A stretch of 56,031 nucleotides of DNA from Cryobacterium cheniae (GCF_004403395.1 NZ_SOGN01000005.1:1-56031); one strand, 5' to 3'; positions 31,713 to 40,013 are shown, counted from the first letter of the stretch. The notes: a model not told the origin generated them from the sequence alone. Made by a program: numbers and translations.

Positions 31713-32396
31713 TCAGGCCCGGGATCGAGCCTCGGCGGTGAAGGCGGCCTCGAGACCGTCGAGGATCACCCGGAGCCCGAACGCGAACTCGTTTCCGTAG
31801 GCGTACCCGGGCTGCAGGATCAGCTCGACCCCCATTTCGGCGAGGTGGGGGAACGCCGCAGTCATGCCCTGCTGGGCGAGGATGTCTTCGGTTGTCGCGC
31901 CGATGTCACCGGACTCGTCGAGCGGAAGGGACGCCTCCTGCAGTGCGAATCCGTGCACGTAGCTATCGAGGAGGGACATCGCGTGCGCGGCCATGGCGAT
32001 GGAGAATCCGGCGTGTCGGAGACATCCGATCACGGTGTCGAGGTGGCGCATCGTCGTCGGCGTGGTGCGCTGGTCGACCATGCTGATCGCCCACGGATGC
32101 CTCCCCAGCACTCTCCGCGCTGATTCCGCGCGTTCGCCCAGGGCCGACTTCCACTCCGCATCGGCGGCAGGCAGGGCCATCTCGTCGATGACGCTCTCGA
32201 TCATTCCGTCGAGGATGTCGTCCTTGCTCTTGACGTGGTAGTAGAGCGACATCGCCTCGACCCCGAGGTCCCGGGCCAGCTTGCGCATGCTGAGCGACTC
32301 GATCCCGTCGGCGTCCGCGAGGGCCACGGCGGCCTGGATGGCCCGGGCCCTCGTGACGGGCTCCCGGGCTGTCGTGGTCGTCGTTGTTGAAGTCAC
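31713..32396 (-). CDS. TetR-family repressor (TetR_C subgroup)
   Basis: 227 aa. The N-terminal helix-turn-helix is IESLSMRKLARDLGVEAMSLYYHVKSKDDIL, and the C-terminal domain matches the TetR-class ligand-binding fold. A run of six threonines follows the start. It is divergent from a medium-chain reductase gene with two similar 17-bp operators between them, the standard arrangement for a repressor of a detoxifying reductase. The ligand is unknown. Confidence 0.9.
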   Translation of the reverse strand: MTSTTTTTTAREPVTRARAIQAAVALADADGIESLSMRKLARDLGVEAMSLYYHVKSKDDILDGMIESVIDEMALPAADAEWKSALGERAESARRVLGRHPWAISMVDQRTTPTTMRHLDTVIGCLRHAGFSIAMAAHAMSLLDSYVHGFALQEASLPLDESGDIGATTEDILAQQGMTAAFPHLAEMGVELILQPGYAYGNEFAFGLRVILDGLEAAFTAEARSRA

Positions 32397-32424
32397 TGTG
32401 CCTCCGATGGGTCGCGTTCCGTTA

Positions 32425-32487
32425 TTGACCTATACATACCTTACATCGTATGGTACTTTCTTCGGTAACAACCTTACGCCGTATGGT
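32425..32487. promoter_or_regulatory. Paired TetR operators over the reductase promoter
   Basis: ACCTTACATCGTATGGT (32438-32454) and ACCTTACGCCGTATGGT (32471-32487) match at 15 of 17 positions and are near-palindromic (ACCxTAC-N3-GTAxGGT, with one mismatch between arms). TTGACC (32425-32430) and TATGGT (32449-32454) may be the -35 and -10 elements of the reductase, the latter inside the first operator. Confidence 0.75.
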
Positions 32488-32520
32488 TGATCCGGATTCC
32501 TCTCAGAAAGGCATGGGGCA

Positions 32521-33597
32521 ATGAACAAGACGACCATGAAGACGACTACGAAGAAAACACCGAACCAGAGTGCCGTCCACACCGAACGAGCACAGACGCA
32601 AACCATGAAGGCGATTGTTCAGCACGCCTACGGCTCGGCCGACGTGCTGCATTTCGAGGACGTCGCCCAACCGGTGATCACGGACGACGAGGTGCTCATC
32701 CGCGTGCGCGCGGCATCCGTCAACCACGCCGACTGGGTCTACACGACCGGCCGCCCGCTGATCGCCCGGCTGGCCTTCGGTCTCAGGGAACCCAGGGAGA
32801 TGGTTCGAGGCAAGGATGTCGCCGGGGTGGTGACCGCGGTGGGCACGAACATCACCCGATTCCGCCTGGGCGACGAGGTCTTCGCCGAGATCGACGCGGG
32901 CGGTTTCGCCGAGTACGCCGCCGTTCCGGAGGAGATGCTGGCGCACAAGCCGGCCAACCTCTCCTTCGAGCAGGCTGCGACCGTGCCGCTGTCGGCCAGG
33001 ACGGCACTGCAGGGGCTCAGGGATGGTGGACGGGTGCAGCGCGGGCAGAAGATCCTGATCAACGGCGCCTCCGGTGGGGTCGGCACGTTTGCCGTACAGC
33101 TCGGGAAGGTGCTCGGCGCCGAGGTGACCGCCGTGTGCAGCACCCGGAATGCGGAGCTGGTGCGAACGCTCGGCGCCGACCATGTCGTCGACTACACGGG
33201 GGAGGACTTCACGACCAGCGGGAAGCGCTACGACGTGATTCTCGACCTGATCGGCAACCATTCGCTCAGCGAGTTCCGGCGCGCACTGTCCCGCAGCGGC
33301 ACTCTCGTGCTGTCGAGCGGCGCCGGCGGCCGAGTCCTCGGCCCGATGGGTCGCATCCTGCGGGCCTTCACCCTGTCGCCCTTCATCAGCCAGAATCTGC
33401 GCACCTTCACCGCGGGTCGAGGCCGGGTCGCCCTGGACGAACTCCGCACCCTCATCGAAGCCGGCGCCGTGACGCCCGCCATCGATCGGACCTATCCACT
33501 CAGGGAAACGGCGGAGGCCCTCCGCCACTTCGCCGAGGTGCACGCGCGCGGCAAGATCGTCATCACCGTGCCGGAGGACTCATCGCTCGCTGGATGA
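32521..33597 (+). CDS. Medium-chain NAD(P)H-dependent reductase (second paralogue)
   Basis: 358 aa. A 28-residue polar N-terminal extension (Thr/Lys-rich) precedes the usual start MKAIVQHAYG, so ATG 32605 is an alternative start. The Rossmann motif is INGASGGVGTFAVQL; zinc ligands are absent. It resembles the reductase at 9224-10201 across the whole length and probably reduces quinones or enones with NADPH. TetR control is inferred from the divergent repressor and two operators. The 3' end overlaps the convergent truncated AlkD gene by 18 bp. Confidence 0.87.
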   Translation: MNKTTMKTTTKKTPNQSAVHTERAQTQTMKAIVQHAYGSADVLHFEDVAQPVITDDEVLIRVRAASVNHADWVYTTGRPLIARLAFGLREPREMVRGKDVAGVVTAVGTNITRFRLGDEVFAEIDAGGFAEYAAVPEEMLAHKPANLSFEQAATVPLSARTALQGLRDGGRVQRGQKILINGASGGVGTFAVQLGKVLGAEVTAVCSTRNAELVRTLGADHVVDYTGEDFTTSGKRYDVILDLIGNHSLSEFRRALSRSGTLVLSSGAGGRVLGPMGRILRAFTLSPFISQNLRTFTAGRGRVALDELRTLIEAGAVTPAIDRTYPLRETAEALRHFAEVHARGKIVITVPEDSSLAG

Positions 33598-34068
33598 GCA
33601 CAGGAGGGCGGCCCGGCGCACCCACTGATCGCCGTCTCCGGCCCAGCGATCCAGCACGCCCTGGCCCCGGGCGCGGCCCGGCGCATCCAGACGCGCCAGC
33701 AGCGGGGCCACCACATCGACGGCGAGTGGGTCGACCAGCTCGCGCAGGCCGGCACTCCGCACGAACCCCTCGATCCGGGTCAGATCGGAGTTGTCCAGCA
33801 TCCGCACGTTCGATTGCAGCAGCACGACGGCCGCGAGCCGGCGCTCGAACACCGGCACCGCCCACAGCTCGGAACTCAGCGCGGTGATCTCGTCGTGCGT
33901 CAGACCGGGATGCCGGCGGGAGACGTCCCGGATCGTGCCGCGCACCGCGCCGACCGAGGCGCCGTAGAACCGCAGGTCGCTGCCCAGCCGCTGCTGCGCC
34001 GCCGCCGCCCGGTACGAATCCCCTTCCGCCTGCAGCGTCGCGTCCACGAAGCTGCCGGCATCACTCAC
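33580..34068 (-). pseudogene. Truncated AlkD-like DNA glycosylase
   Basis: 162 aa, recognisable as the HEAT-repeat DNA-alkylation-repair family: FERRLAAVVLLQS, DLTRIEGFVRSAGLRELVDPLA and DQWVRRAALL. AlkD proteins are about 230 aa; this one stops just after the WxRR helix, losing the last two helices. The catalytic Asp of LVD is kept, but the Trp that precedes it in AlkD (WALVD) is Arg here. The last codons run into the convergent reductase gene. I read it as a decayed or truncated gene, though expression of a shortened protein cannot be excluded. Confidence 0.7.
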
Positions 34069-34126
34069 CCCTTCATTCTGGCGTTTTCGCGAGCCGCCCG
34101 CGGAACCTGACCATTACGCTGAACGC

Positions 34127-34912
34127 ATGACGACGGCATCCCACAACACCGTGACGGATGCCCACTTCACCCGACTGCGCGCCGTGAACCTCGTCGCCGG
34201 CCTCGTGCTTCTCGCGCAGGCCGTTCTGGTCTCCGTGGTCGTTTTGGTCCGGAAAGCCCCGGTGCTGCTGCCGGTCACGGCCGGCTTCCCCGGCGGACCG
34301 GTGGGTTCCACGGCCGAACCGCACGTTGTCGACCTGGCCTCCGTGAACCTCGGGGTGGCCGTCGTCATCCTGCTCGCCTTCTCCGCTCTCTTGCGTCTCA
34401 CCGCCGTGACCCCGGTGTTCGCCGGCAGCTACCGGCGGGGCCTGGCCGCCGCACGCAACCCGCTGCGCTGGGTCGAGTATTCGCAGGTCGCAGCGATCAC
34501 GGTGTTCCTCGTCGCCCAGCTCAACGGCGTCACGGAGGTCGGCACGCTGGTGGCGCTCTACGCCATCACGGCGGGGGCGACACTCTTCCTTGCCCTGCAG
34601 GAACGCGAACCGGCCGGCGACTCGCTCCGGCCCTTCGTCTTCGGGGCCATGGTGGGCATCGTGCCGTGGGGCATCATCGCCTTCTACCAGATCGGTGCCG
34701 GACTCCTCGGTGACGTCCCCGAACTTTTCGTGCGCACCGTCACCCTCTCGTTGCTCGCGGTGGCGGCCCTGGTCTGGGCCAACGCCTGGCTCGGGCGGAG
34801 AGGTGACGGTGCGTGGGCGCATCCGGGTCGCGTGGAAATCGTCCAGATCACCCTGGTCACGCTCGGCACCACGCTGCTGGCCGGCCAGGTGTTGTGGGGC
34901 GCGCTGCTCTAG
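34127..34912 (+). CDS. Heliorhodopsin-like seven-helix protein lacking the retinal lysine
   Basis: 261 aa with seven membrane helices. The heliorhodopsin hallmark NPLRWVEYS in helix 3 (counter-ion Glu E117) is present, with the helix 1 start RLRAVNLVAGLV, the loop/helix GIVPWGIIAFY and the helix 7 segment TTLLAGQVLWG. In heliorhodopsins the last segment reads KSLLAWQ, with the Schiff-base Lys; here that position is T248. The only lysine in the protein is K43, after helix 1. It therefore should not bind retinal covalently. No carotenoid or retinal genes are in the window. The start is ATG 34127; no clear ribosome-binding site is seen. Confidence 0.8.
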   Translation: MTTASHNTVTDAHFTRLRAVNLVAGLVLLAQAVLVSVVVLVRKAPVLLPVTAGFPGGPVGSTAEPHVVDLASVNLGVAVVILLAFSALLRLTAVTPVFAGSYRRGLAAARNPLRWVEYSQVAAITVFLVAQLNGVTEVGTLVALYAITAGATLFLALQEREPAGDSLRPFVFGAMVGIVPWGIIAFYQIGAGLLGDVPELFVRTVTLSLLAVAALVWANAWLGRRGDGAWAHPGRVEIVQITLVTLGTTLLAGQVLWGALL

Positions 34913-34944
34913 TTCGGGACCCATGGCTTGGTGACGGGGCTCGT

Positions 34945-35004
34945 GGCGCAGGGTGTGGAAGCGGGCGCAGCCTGGAACGTGCGCCTGCTTCTACAAGGTG
35001 CGCC
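34945..35004. repeat. Palindromic intergenic repeat, copy B
   Basis: Aligns ungapped to 13031-13090 with 48 of 60 identities; the termini GGCGCA and GGTGCGCC are conserved and the arms are imperfectly complementary. It lies between the convergent heliorhodopsin-like and flavoprotein genes. Confidence 0.75.
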
Positions 35005-35035
35005 GCGACGGATGCGGGTGCCGGGCCCAGGCGGG

Positions 35036-36010
35036 CTAGGCGAGGGCCCGGGCCACGTCCAGCCCGGAGCGCACGGCCCGGGCGACCCCCGACGGATGCC
35101 CCTGCAGCTGTCCGAAACCGTCTCCCGCCACGAAAATGCCCGGCTGGTCCTCGCTGCGGGAGAACGTGGCATCCGAAACCGCACCCACCGCATTCGCGTA
35201 CCGCCAGCGCTTCAGCTCCGAGTCCACGACTCGCAGGCCGGGCCGGAGCCGGATCAGCTCGGCCAGCAGGGCGGCCTGCGAGAACGTGGCGTCCGCATCC
35301 CACGTCGCCTCGCTCCAGAGAGGGCTCGCGAAGACTTCGAGCCACACCCGACGGGCATCGCCCCTGTGCCTGACTCGAACCGTCTCGATGACCCCGTCAG
35401 AGGCCGGACGAATGCCGAGGTTATCCTCCCCGACACCGCTCCCGACACCGCCCCCGACGCCATCGACGACGCCATCGACGACACAGAGCAGAACGGCCCG
35501 CTTGTCGTAGACCACGTCGAGCAGCCCGGGCGCCACCGCGAGCCCAGTACTGCGGAGGATCTGCACGCTCTGCGGAACGGGCGCGGTGAGCACCACCGCC
35601 CGGCCCACGAACGGTGCCCCCGAGGCGTGCGGCACGACGTGGATGAGTCCGGAATCCTTCACGGCGAGGTGGGTGACGAACGTGCGCATGAGCGTCGTCC
35701 CGGCCGCCCACCTCGTAGCGATGTCGCCGACGGGCACGTCGAAAATCCAGTCCGCGTGGCCTTCGAACACGGGCGCAAACCGGGCGCCGGTCCGTCGGGT
35801 GATCTCGCGGGTGACCTCGTCGTCGTGGCTTCGAACCGTGTCAACGGAGGGGTTCAGCAGCGTGCCGCCGAGCGGTCGGCCGCCGAGGCGCCCGCCCGGC
35901 CGCGAGCCCTTGTCGAGGAGGAGGACCGCCCGACCGTACTCCTGCAGGTGCCGGGCGATCGTCAGCCCGCACACGCCGGCACCGACCACGACGACATCCC
36001 ACGTTTCCAT
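35036..36010 (-). CDS. Renalase-like FAD-dependent oxidoreductase
   Basis: 324 aa. The N-terminal FAD motif is VVVVGAGVCGLTIA followed by LLLDKGSRPGGRLG, the second-strand signature of the amine oxidase/renalase group, and the C-terminus has FVAGDGFGQLQGHPSGVARAV, the second FAD-contact motif. Residues about 190-210 form a Val/Asp/Gly repeat (VVDGVVDGVGGGVGSGVG) encoded by imperfect short tandem DNA, an odd insertion. Substrate unknown. It is divergent from the epimerase gene across a gap containing 11-bp repeats. Confidence 0.85.
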   Translation of the reverse strand: METWDVVVVGAGVCGLTIARHLQEYGRAVLLLDKGSRPGGRLGGRPLGGTLLNPSVDTVRSHDDEVTREITRRTGARFAPVFEGHADWIFDVPVGDIATRWAAGTTLMRTFVTHLAVKDSGLIHVVPHASGAPFVGRAVVLTAPVPQSVQILRSTGLAVAPGLLDVVYDKRAVLLCVVDGVVDGVGGGVGSGVGEDNLGIRPASDGVIETVRVRHRGDARRVWLEVFASPLWSEATWDADATFSQAALLAELIRLRPGLRVVDSELKRWRYANAVGAVSDATFSRSEDQPGIFVAGDGFGQLQGHPSGVARAVRSGLDVARALA

Positions 36011-36022
36011 GCCTGGAGGCTA

Positions 36023-36078
36023 GTGCACGCGCTGTGCACGTGCTGTGCACGCGCCGTGGCACGCGGAGTGGCACGTGC
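36023..36078. repeat. 11-bp iterated repeats in a divergent promoter region
   Basis: GTGCACGCGCT, GTGCACGTGCT and GTGCACGCGCC stand head to tail at 36023-36055, followed by two degenerate units (GTGGCACGCGG, AGTGGCACGTG) to 36077. The 11-bp period places each GTGCAC on the same DNA face. The gap separates two divergent genes. Confidence 0.85.
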
Positions 36079-36160
36079 AGGGAGAGCGCCGGCACCCGGA
36101 GCGCAGTCGTACGCTTGTTCAGTAGTAGCCACACGCAACGCCCACGAAGAGGAGTCCCGC

Positions 36161-37003
36161 ATGAAGATCGTCGTCACCGGTGGAACCGGAAAACTCGGCC
36201 GGACGGTCGTGAAGTACCTCGTCGCCGAGGGCCACGAGGTGCTGAACCTCGACCGCGACGGTGCCCGCAGCCCGGATCTGGTCGTCGTGGACCTCAAGGA
36301 CTACGGCCAGGTGGTCGACGCGGTCCTCGGAATCGATGACCGCCACAGCGGCTTCGATGCCATCGTTCACCTGGGCGCGATTCCGGCCCCCGGCCTGGTT
36401 CCCGACGTGGCCACGTTCCACAACAACATCCTCTCCACCTACAACGTGTTCCAGGCGGCCCGGCGTGCGGGCATCAAGAAGCTGGTCTACGCCTCCAGCG
36501 AGACCGTGCTCGGCCTGCCGTTCGACATCGACCCGCCCTACATCCCGGTGGACGAGGAATACCCGGCCCGCCCCGAGAGCACGTACTCGCTGGTGAAGCA
36601 CCTCGAGGAGCAGATGGCGATCCAGCTCACCCGGTGGGATCCCGAACTCAGCATCACGGCCCTGCGCTTCTCCAACGTGAAGGACCCGGAGGACTACGCA
36701 GCCTTCCCCGCCTTCGACGCCGACGCCACCCTGCGCAAGTGGAACCTGTGGGGCTACATCGACGGCCGTGACGGCGCCCAGGCCGTGCTGCGGGCCCTGG
36801 AGAACGCGAAGCCGGGCTTCGAGGCGTTCATCATCGCCGCCGCCGACACGGTGATGAGCCGGCCCAACGCCGAGCTGGCCGCCGAGGTCTTCCCCGGCGT
36901 GGAATTCCGGAAGGTCGGCGACAACGACACCCTGCTCTCGATCGACAAGGCCAGGCGGATGCTGGGCTACGCGCCCCAGCACAGCTGGCGCGACCACGTG
37001 TAG
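36161..37003 (+). CDS. NAD-dependent epimerase/dehydratase (extended SDR)
   Basis: 280 aa. The cofactor motif is GGTGKLGRTV at residues 7-16, and the active-site pair is YSLVK in STYSLVKHLEEQ. The VVYASS-like element reads LVYASSETVLG. Members act on nucleotide sugars or similar polyols; the substrate cannot be fixed. ATG 36161 is preceded by AGAGGAG. A small extended SDR of this size often oxidises or epimerises uronic acids, for example uronate dehydrogenases, which is a plausible alternative. Confidence 0.87.
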   Translation: MKIVVTGGTGKLGRTVVKYLVAEGHEVLNLDRDGARSPDLVVVDLKDYGQVVDAVLGIDDRHSGFDAIVHLGAIPAPGLVPDVATFHNNILSTYNVFQAARRAGIKKLVYASSETVLGLPFDIDPPYIPVDEEYPARPESTYSLVKHLEEQMAIQLTRWDPELSITALRFSNVKDPEDYAAFPAFDADATLRKWNLWGYIDGRDGAQAVLRALENAKPGFEAFIIAAADTVMSRPNAELAAEVFPGVEFRKVGDNDTLLSIDKARRMLGYAPQHSWRDHV

Positions 37004-37082
37004 CCCTCGTCCTTGAAGCGGGAGACCTCGGGCGGGGAGACCGGGGGGAGCGGTAGACGCGGCGGAGCGGTAGAACTACAGC

Positions 37083-38795
37083 ATGACGACTACGCCTCTG
37101 GTGCTGGGCCCCATGTTGCGATACGTGGACGCGGTGTCGGCGAGTGTCTGGGTCGAGACCCGGGATGCGGCATCCGTCGTGGTCGACGCCGGAAACCGTT
37201 CGTGGACGGCGCGCACCTTCGCCGTCCACGGCCACCACTACGCGTTGGTACACGTGGACGGCCTGCACCCCGGCACCGCCACGCCCTACACCGTGTGCAT
37301 CGACGGGGCGGCGGTCTGGCCCGCCGCCGACTCGGTCTACCCGGCCTCCGTCATCACCACGCTGACGCCGGGAGCACCCCTACGGCTGTCCTTCGGATCC
37401 TGCCGCACCAGCGTGCCCCACGACCGGGCGGGCAACCGCACGCACGGGGTGGATGCCCTCCGGGCCTTTGCGCTGCAGATGGCGGACGACGACGGCCTCT
37501 CCTGGCCGCAGCTGATGCTGTTCCTCGGCGATCAGGTCTACGCGGACCTGACCAGTGCGGCGATGCAGGATTTCATCCGCGCCCGTCGTGACATCAAGGC
37601 GCCTCCCGGCGAGGAGCTGGCGGATTTCGAGGAATACGCGCAGCTCTACAACCTGGCCTGGTCGGACGAGGCCAACCGGTGGCTGCTGTCCACCGTGCCC
37701 ATCGCGATGATCTTCGACGATCACGACGTGCGCGACGACTGGAATTCGTCACTGAGCTGGAAACGCGAGATGGAAGCCACGACCTGGTGGCACGGACGGA
37801 TCGTTGCCGGGTTGGCCTCGTACTGGGTCTACCAGCACCTCGGCAATCTCTCCCCGGCGGAACGTGCCGCTGACGAGGTGTGGCAGGCGATCGCGGCGCA
37901 TGATGGCGCCGAAGAACTCGACCTCAGCGCGATGCTCGACGGGTTCGCCGAACGCTGCGACCGGGAGCCGACCACCTATCGGTGGAGCTATTGCCGTGAC
38001 TTCGGGGAGGACCGGCTGATCGTTCTCGACTCCCGTGCGGCGCGCGAACTCGATCCCCGGCGGCGTGCGCTGGTGAACGAGGAGGAGACGGCCTGGTTCG
38101 ACGAACGGATGCAGGGCGGGTTCCGGCACCTGGTGGTGGCGACCTCGCTACCGTTCCTGCTCCCGCCCGGACTCCACCATCTGGAAGCCTGGAACGAGGC
38201 GATCTCCGAGGGAGCCTGGGGCAGGCTCGCCGCCCGCGTGGGTGAACGCCTGCGCCAGGCCCTCGACCTCGAGCATTGGGCTGCATTCCAGAGGAGCTTC
38301 CGTCGTGTGGCGGACATCTCCACCGCCGTCGCGGACGGCAACCGGGGCGCGGCCCCGCAGACGGTGACGTTCATCTCGGGTGACGTGCACTATTCCTACG
38401 TATCGGAGGTGGAGAGAACCTCGGGGAGTCGCATCATCCAGGCCGTCTGTTCGCCGATTCGCAACCCGCTGCCCATCCTGCTGCGATCCTTTTCCGCCGT
38501 GCTGTCCTACGGGGTGTCCACGCGTCTGAGCGCGCTGCTGTCCCGGTCGGCGCGGGTTCCTCCTCCGCCCTTCCGCTGGTCGGGCATCACCGGCCCCTGG
38601 TTCGACAACTGTCTGGCGACCCTCTCAGACACTCCCGATGGGCTGAGGCTCACCTGGGTATCCGGAGTTGTTGACGGCGGTGATCCGTTGCATCCGACGG
38701 TCACCGAACGCGCCGCGATCACGGTGGCCCCGCGGACCAGCGGCTCAGGGGGAGCGGCTACCGAGAACGGCCCCGAACCAAGGTCTGAGGCATGA
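37083..38795 (+). CDS. PhoD-like phosphatase/phosphodiesterase without signal peptide
   Basis: 570 aa. A short N-terminal beta domain is followed by the PhoD metallophosphatase core: FGSCRTS, LFLGDQVYAD, FDDHDVRDDWN and ISGDVHYSY carry the Fe/Ca-ligating residues. Unlike secreted PhoD there is no Tat signal; the protein begins MTTTPLVLGPMLRYVDA and should be cytoplasmic, as in the large cytosolic PhoD_related group. It probably hydrolyses a phosphate ester or diester; substrate unknown. Confidence 0.88.
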   Translation: MTTTPLVLGPMLRYVDAVSASVWVETRDAASVVVDAGNRSWTARTFAVHGHHYALVHVDGLHPGTATPYTVCIDGAAVWPAADSVYPASVITTLTPGAPLRLSFGSCRTSVPHDRAGNRTHGVDALRAFALQMADDDGLSWPQLMLFLGDQVYADLTSAAMQDFIRARRDIKAPPGEELADFEEYAQLYNLAWSDEANRWLLSTVPIAMIFDDHDVRDDWNSSLSWKREMEATTWWHGRIVAGLASYWVYQHLGNLSPAERAADEVWQAIAAHDGAEELDLSAMLDGFAERCDREPTTYRWSYCRDFGEDRLIVLDSRAARELDPRRRALVNEEETAWFDERMQGGFRHLVVATSLPFLLPPGLHHLEAWNEAISEGAWGRLAARVGERLRQALDLEHWAAFQRSFRRVADISTAVADGNRGAAPQTVTFISGDVHYSYVSEVERTSGSRIIQAVCSPIRNPLPILLRSFSAVLSYGVSTRLSALLSRSARVPPPPFRWSGITGPWFDNCLATLSDTPDGLRLTWVSGVVDGGDPLHPTVTERAAITVAPRTSGSGGAATENGPEPRSEA

Positions 38796-38801
38796 CACCG
38801 G

Positions 38802-38894
38802 ATGCCCTCGCCGAGTATTGCCTACCACCTCAACAAGAAGCACTGGGTCACGATCGTGCTGGACGGGCACCGTGACGACGCCCTGGTCGAGTAG
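38802..38894 (+). pseudogene. Remnant of a MmcQ/YjbR-family gene
   Basis: A 30-codon frame reads IAYHLNKKHWVTIVLDG, which matches the core of the DNA-binding-like MmcQ/YjbR domain (typically GYHMNKRHWNTV.LDG). Full family members are about 115 aa. Neither the upstream nor the downstream parts are present. It lies in the 144-bp gap after the PhoD gene and is best read as a gene fragment left by deletion. Confidence 0.6.
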
Positions 38895-38939
38895 CTCCTG
38901 CGGCCCAGTGCCCTGAGCCAACGTCATGGCTCAGTACAC

Positions 38940-39572
38940 CTAGAGCGCCAGCAGCTGCGGTCCGCCGGGTGCGCCCACGCTGAGGCCGGCCCACGATACG
39001 AGGGTCCAGCCGGCTTCGGGGGAGCCGGACAACTCGACCAATCCCGTGTTCTCGAGATCGGTCGTGCCCGCGAACAGGGGTGACACATTGTTGGCCCGGG
39101 CCGCGGTCCACACGCGGATCGCGGCGCCGTGGCTGAACACCGCCGCCGTGTCGGCACCGGCGGCGGCCGTGGCGATATCCGCGTCGAACCGGGTGAAGAA
39201 GCTGTTTCCGTCCAGGCCTTCGGGCATTCTGGCCGTGAGGTCGCCGGTGACCCAGGCCAGAACGGTCTCAAAGTAGGTGTGAACGGATGCCCGGTCGCTC
39301 CGTCCCTCGAGTGCCCCCGCTTCGATCTCGTGCAGCCCGGTGGCCACCTGCACGTCGAGCCGCCGGTCGGCCGCCAGCGGCCCTGCCGTGAGCTGGGTGC
39401 GCACGAGCGTCGACGCGAAGATGGCGTCGATGGACTCGAGGCGCAGGGCATCCGGAACCACCGAGGCCTGCCGGGAGCCGAGCTCGGTCAGTCCGGGCCC
39501 GGGGTGAGCGGTGTCGAGCTGGCCGAGCACATTGGCGGGCGTCTGGCCGTGGCGGATCAGGAAGAGTCGCAT
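38940..39572 (-). CDS. Histidine phosphatase (phosphoglycerate mutase-like)
   Basis: 210 aa, beginning MRLFLIRHGQTPANV with the phospho-acceptor His in RHGQT; the second catalytic His is in VFSHGAAIRVW, and the Glu region is GLHEIEAGALEGR. The family removes phosphate from sugars, nucleotides or proteins. The start is ATG 39572; the longer open frame upstream is not supported. It is divergent from the MhuD-like gene. Confidence 0.9.
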   Translation of the reverse strand: MRLFLIRHGQTPANVLGQLDTAHPGPGLTELGSRQASVVPDALRLESIDAIFASTLVRTQLTAGPLAADRRLDVQVATGLHEIEAGALEGRSDRASVHTYFETVLAWVTGDLTARMPEGLDGNSFFTRFDADIATAAAGADTAAVFSHGAAIRVWTAARANNVSPLFAGTTDLENTGLVELSGSPEAGWTLVSWAGLSVGAPGGPQLLAL

Positions 39573-39686
39573 GGTCCCCCCAGCATAGGCATCGCGGTCG
39601 GCGAGCGTCCGCAGGGTGAGGTCTCCGCAGCCGAGGGTGACAGCATGGGGGGAGCAGGCAGAGCATCCACGAGAGGGAGAAACCCC

Positions 39687-40013
39687 ATGACGATCATCAA
39701 AATCAACGCCATCACGGTACCCGGCGACAACGGCGACGAGCTGGCCCGCCGGTTCGCCGCCCGAGCCGGTGCGGTCGACGACCGACCGGGTTTCGAGGGT
39801 TTCGAACTGCTCAAGCCCACGGATGACCGCAGCACCTGGCTGGTCGTCACCCGCTGGGCCGACGAAGAGTCCTTCCAGGCCTGGCTGACCTCGCCGTCCT
39901 TCGCGCAGGGTCACCGCGGCGACGCCCCCACCGATGGTGAGGCGCCGGCGCGGCCCGTGGGCATCAGCAGCGAGCTGTGGTCCTACGAGATCGCCGGCGG
40001 CTCGCCGGCCTGA
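39687..40013 (+). CDS. MhuD-like haem-degrading monooxygenase (ABM fold)
   Basis: 108 aa ferredoxin-like ABM-domain protein. It resembles Mycobacterium tuberculosis MhuD closely: the start MTIIKINAITVP, the pattern RFAARAGAVDDRPGFEGFELL and VVTRWADEESFQAW. The MhuD haem-site residues N7, W66 and H75 correspond here to N7, W66 and H76. MhuD opens haem and frees iron as mycobilin. No haem importer is in the window, so the role in iron recovery is inferred. ATG 39687 follows a GAGGGAGAAA site. Confidence 0.8.
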   Translation: MTIIKINAITVPGDNGDELARRFAARAGAVDDRPGFEGFELLKPTDDRSTWLVVTRWADEESFQAWLTSPSFAQGHRGDAPTDGEAPARPVGISSELWSYEIAGGSPA

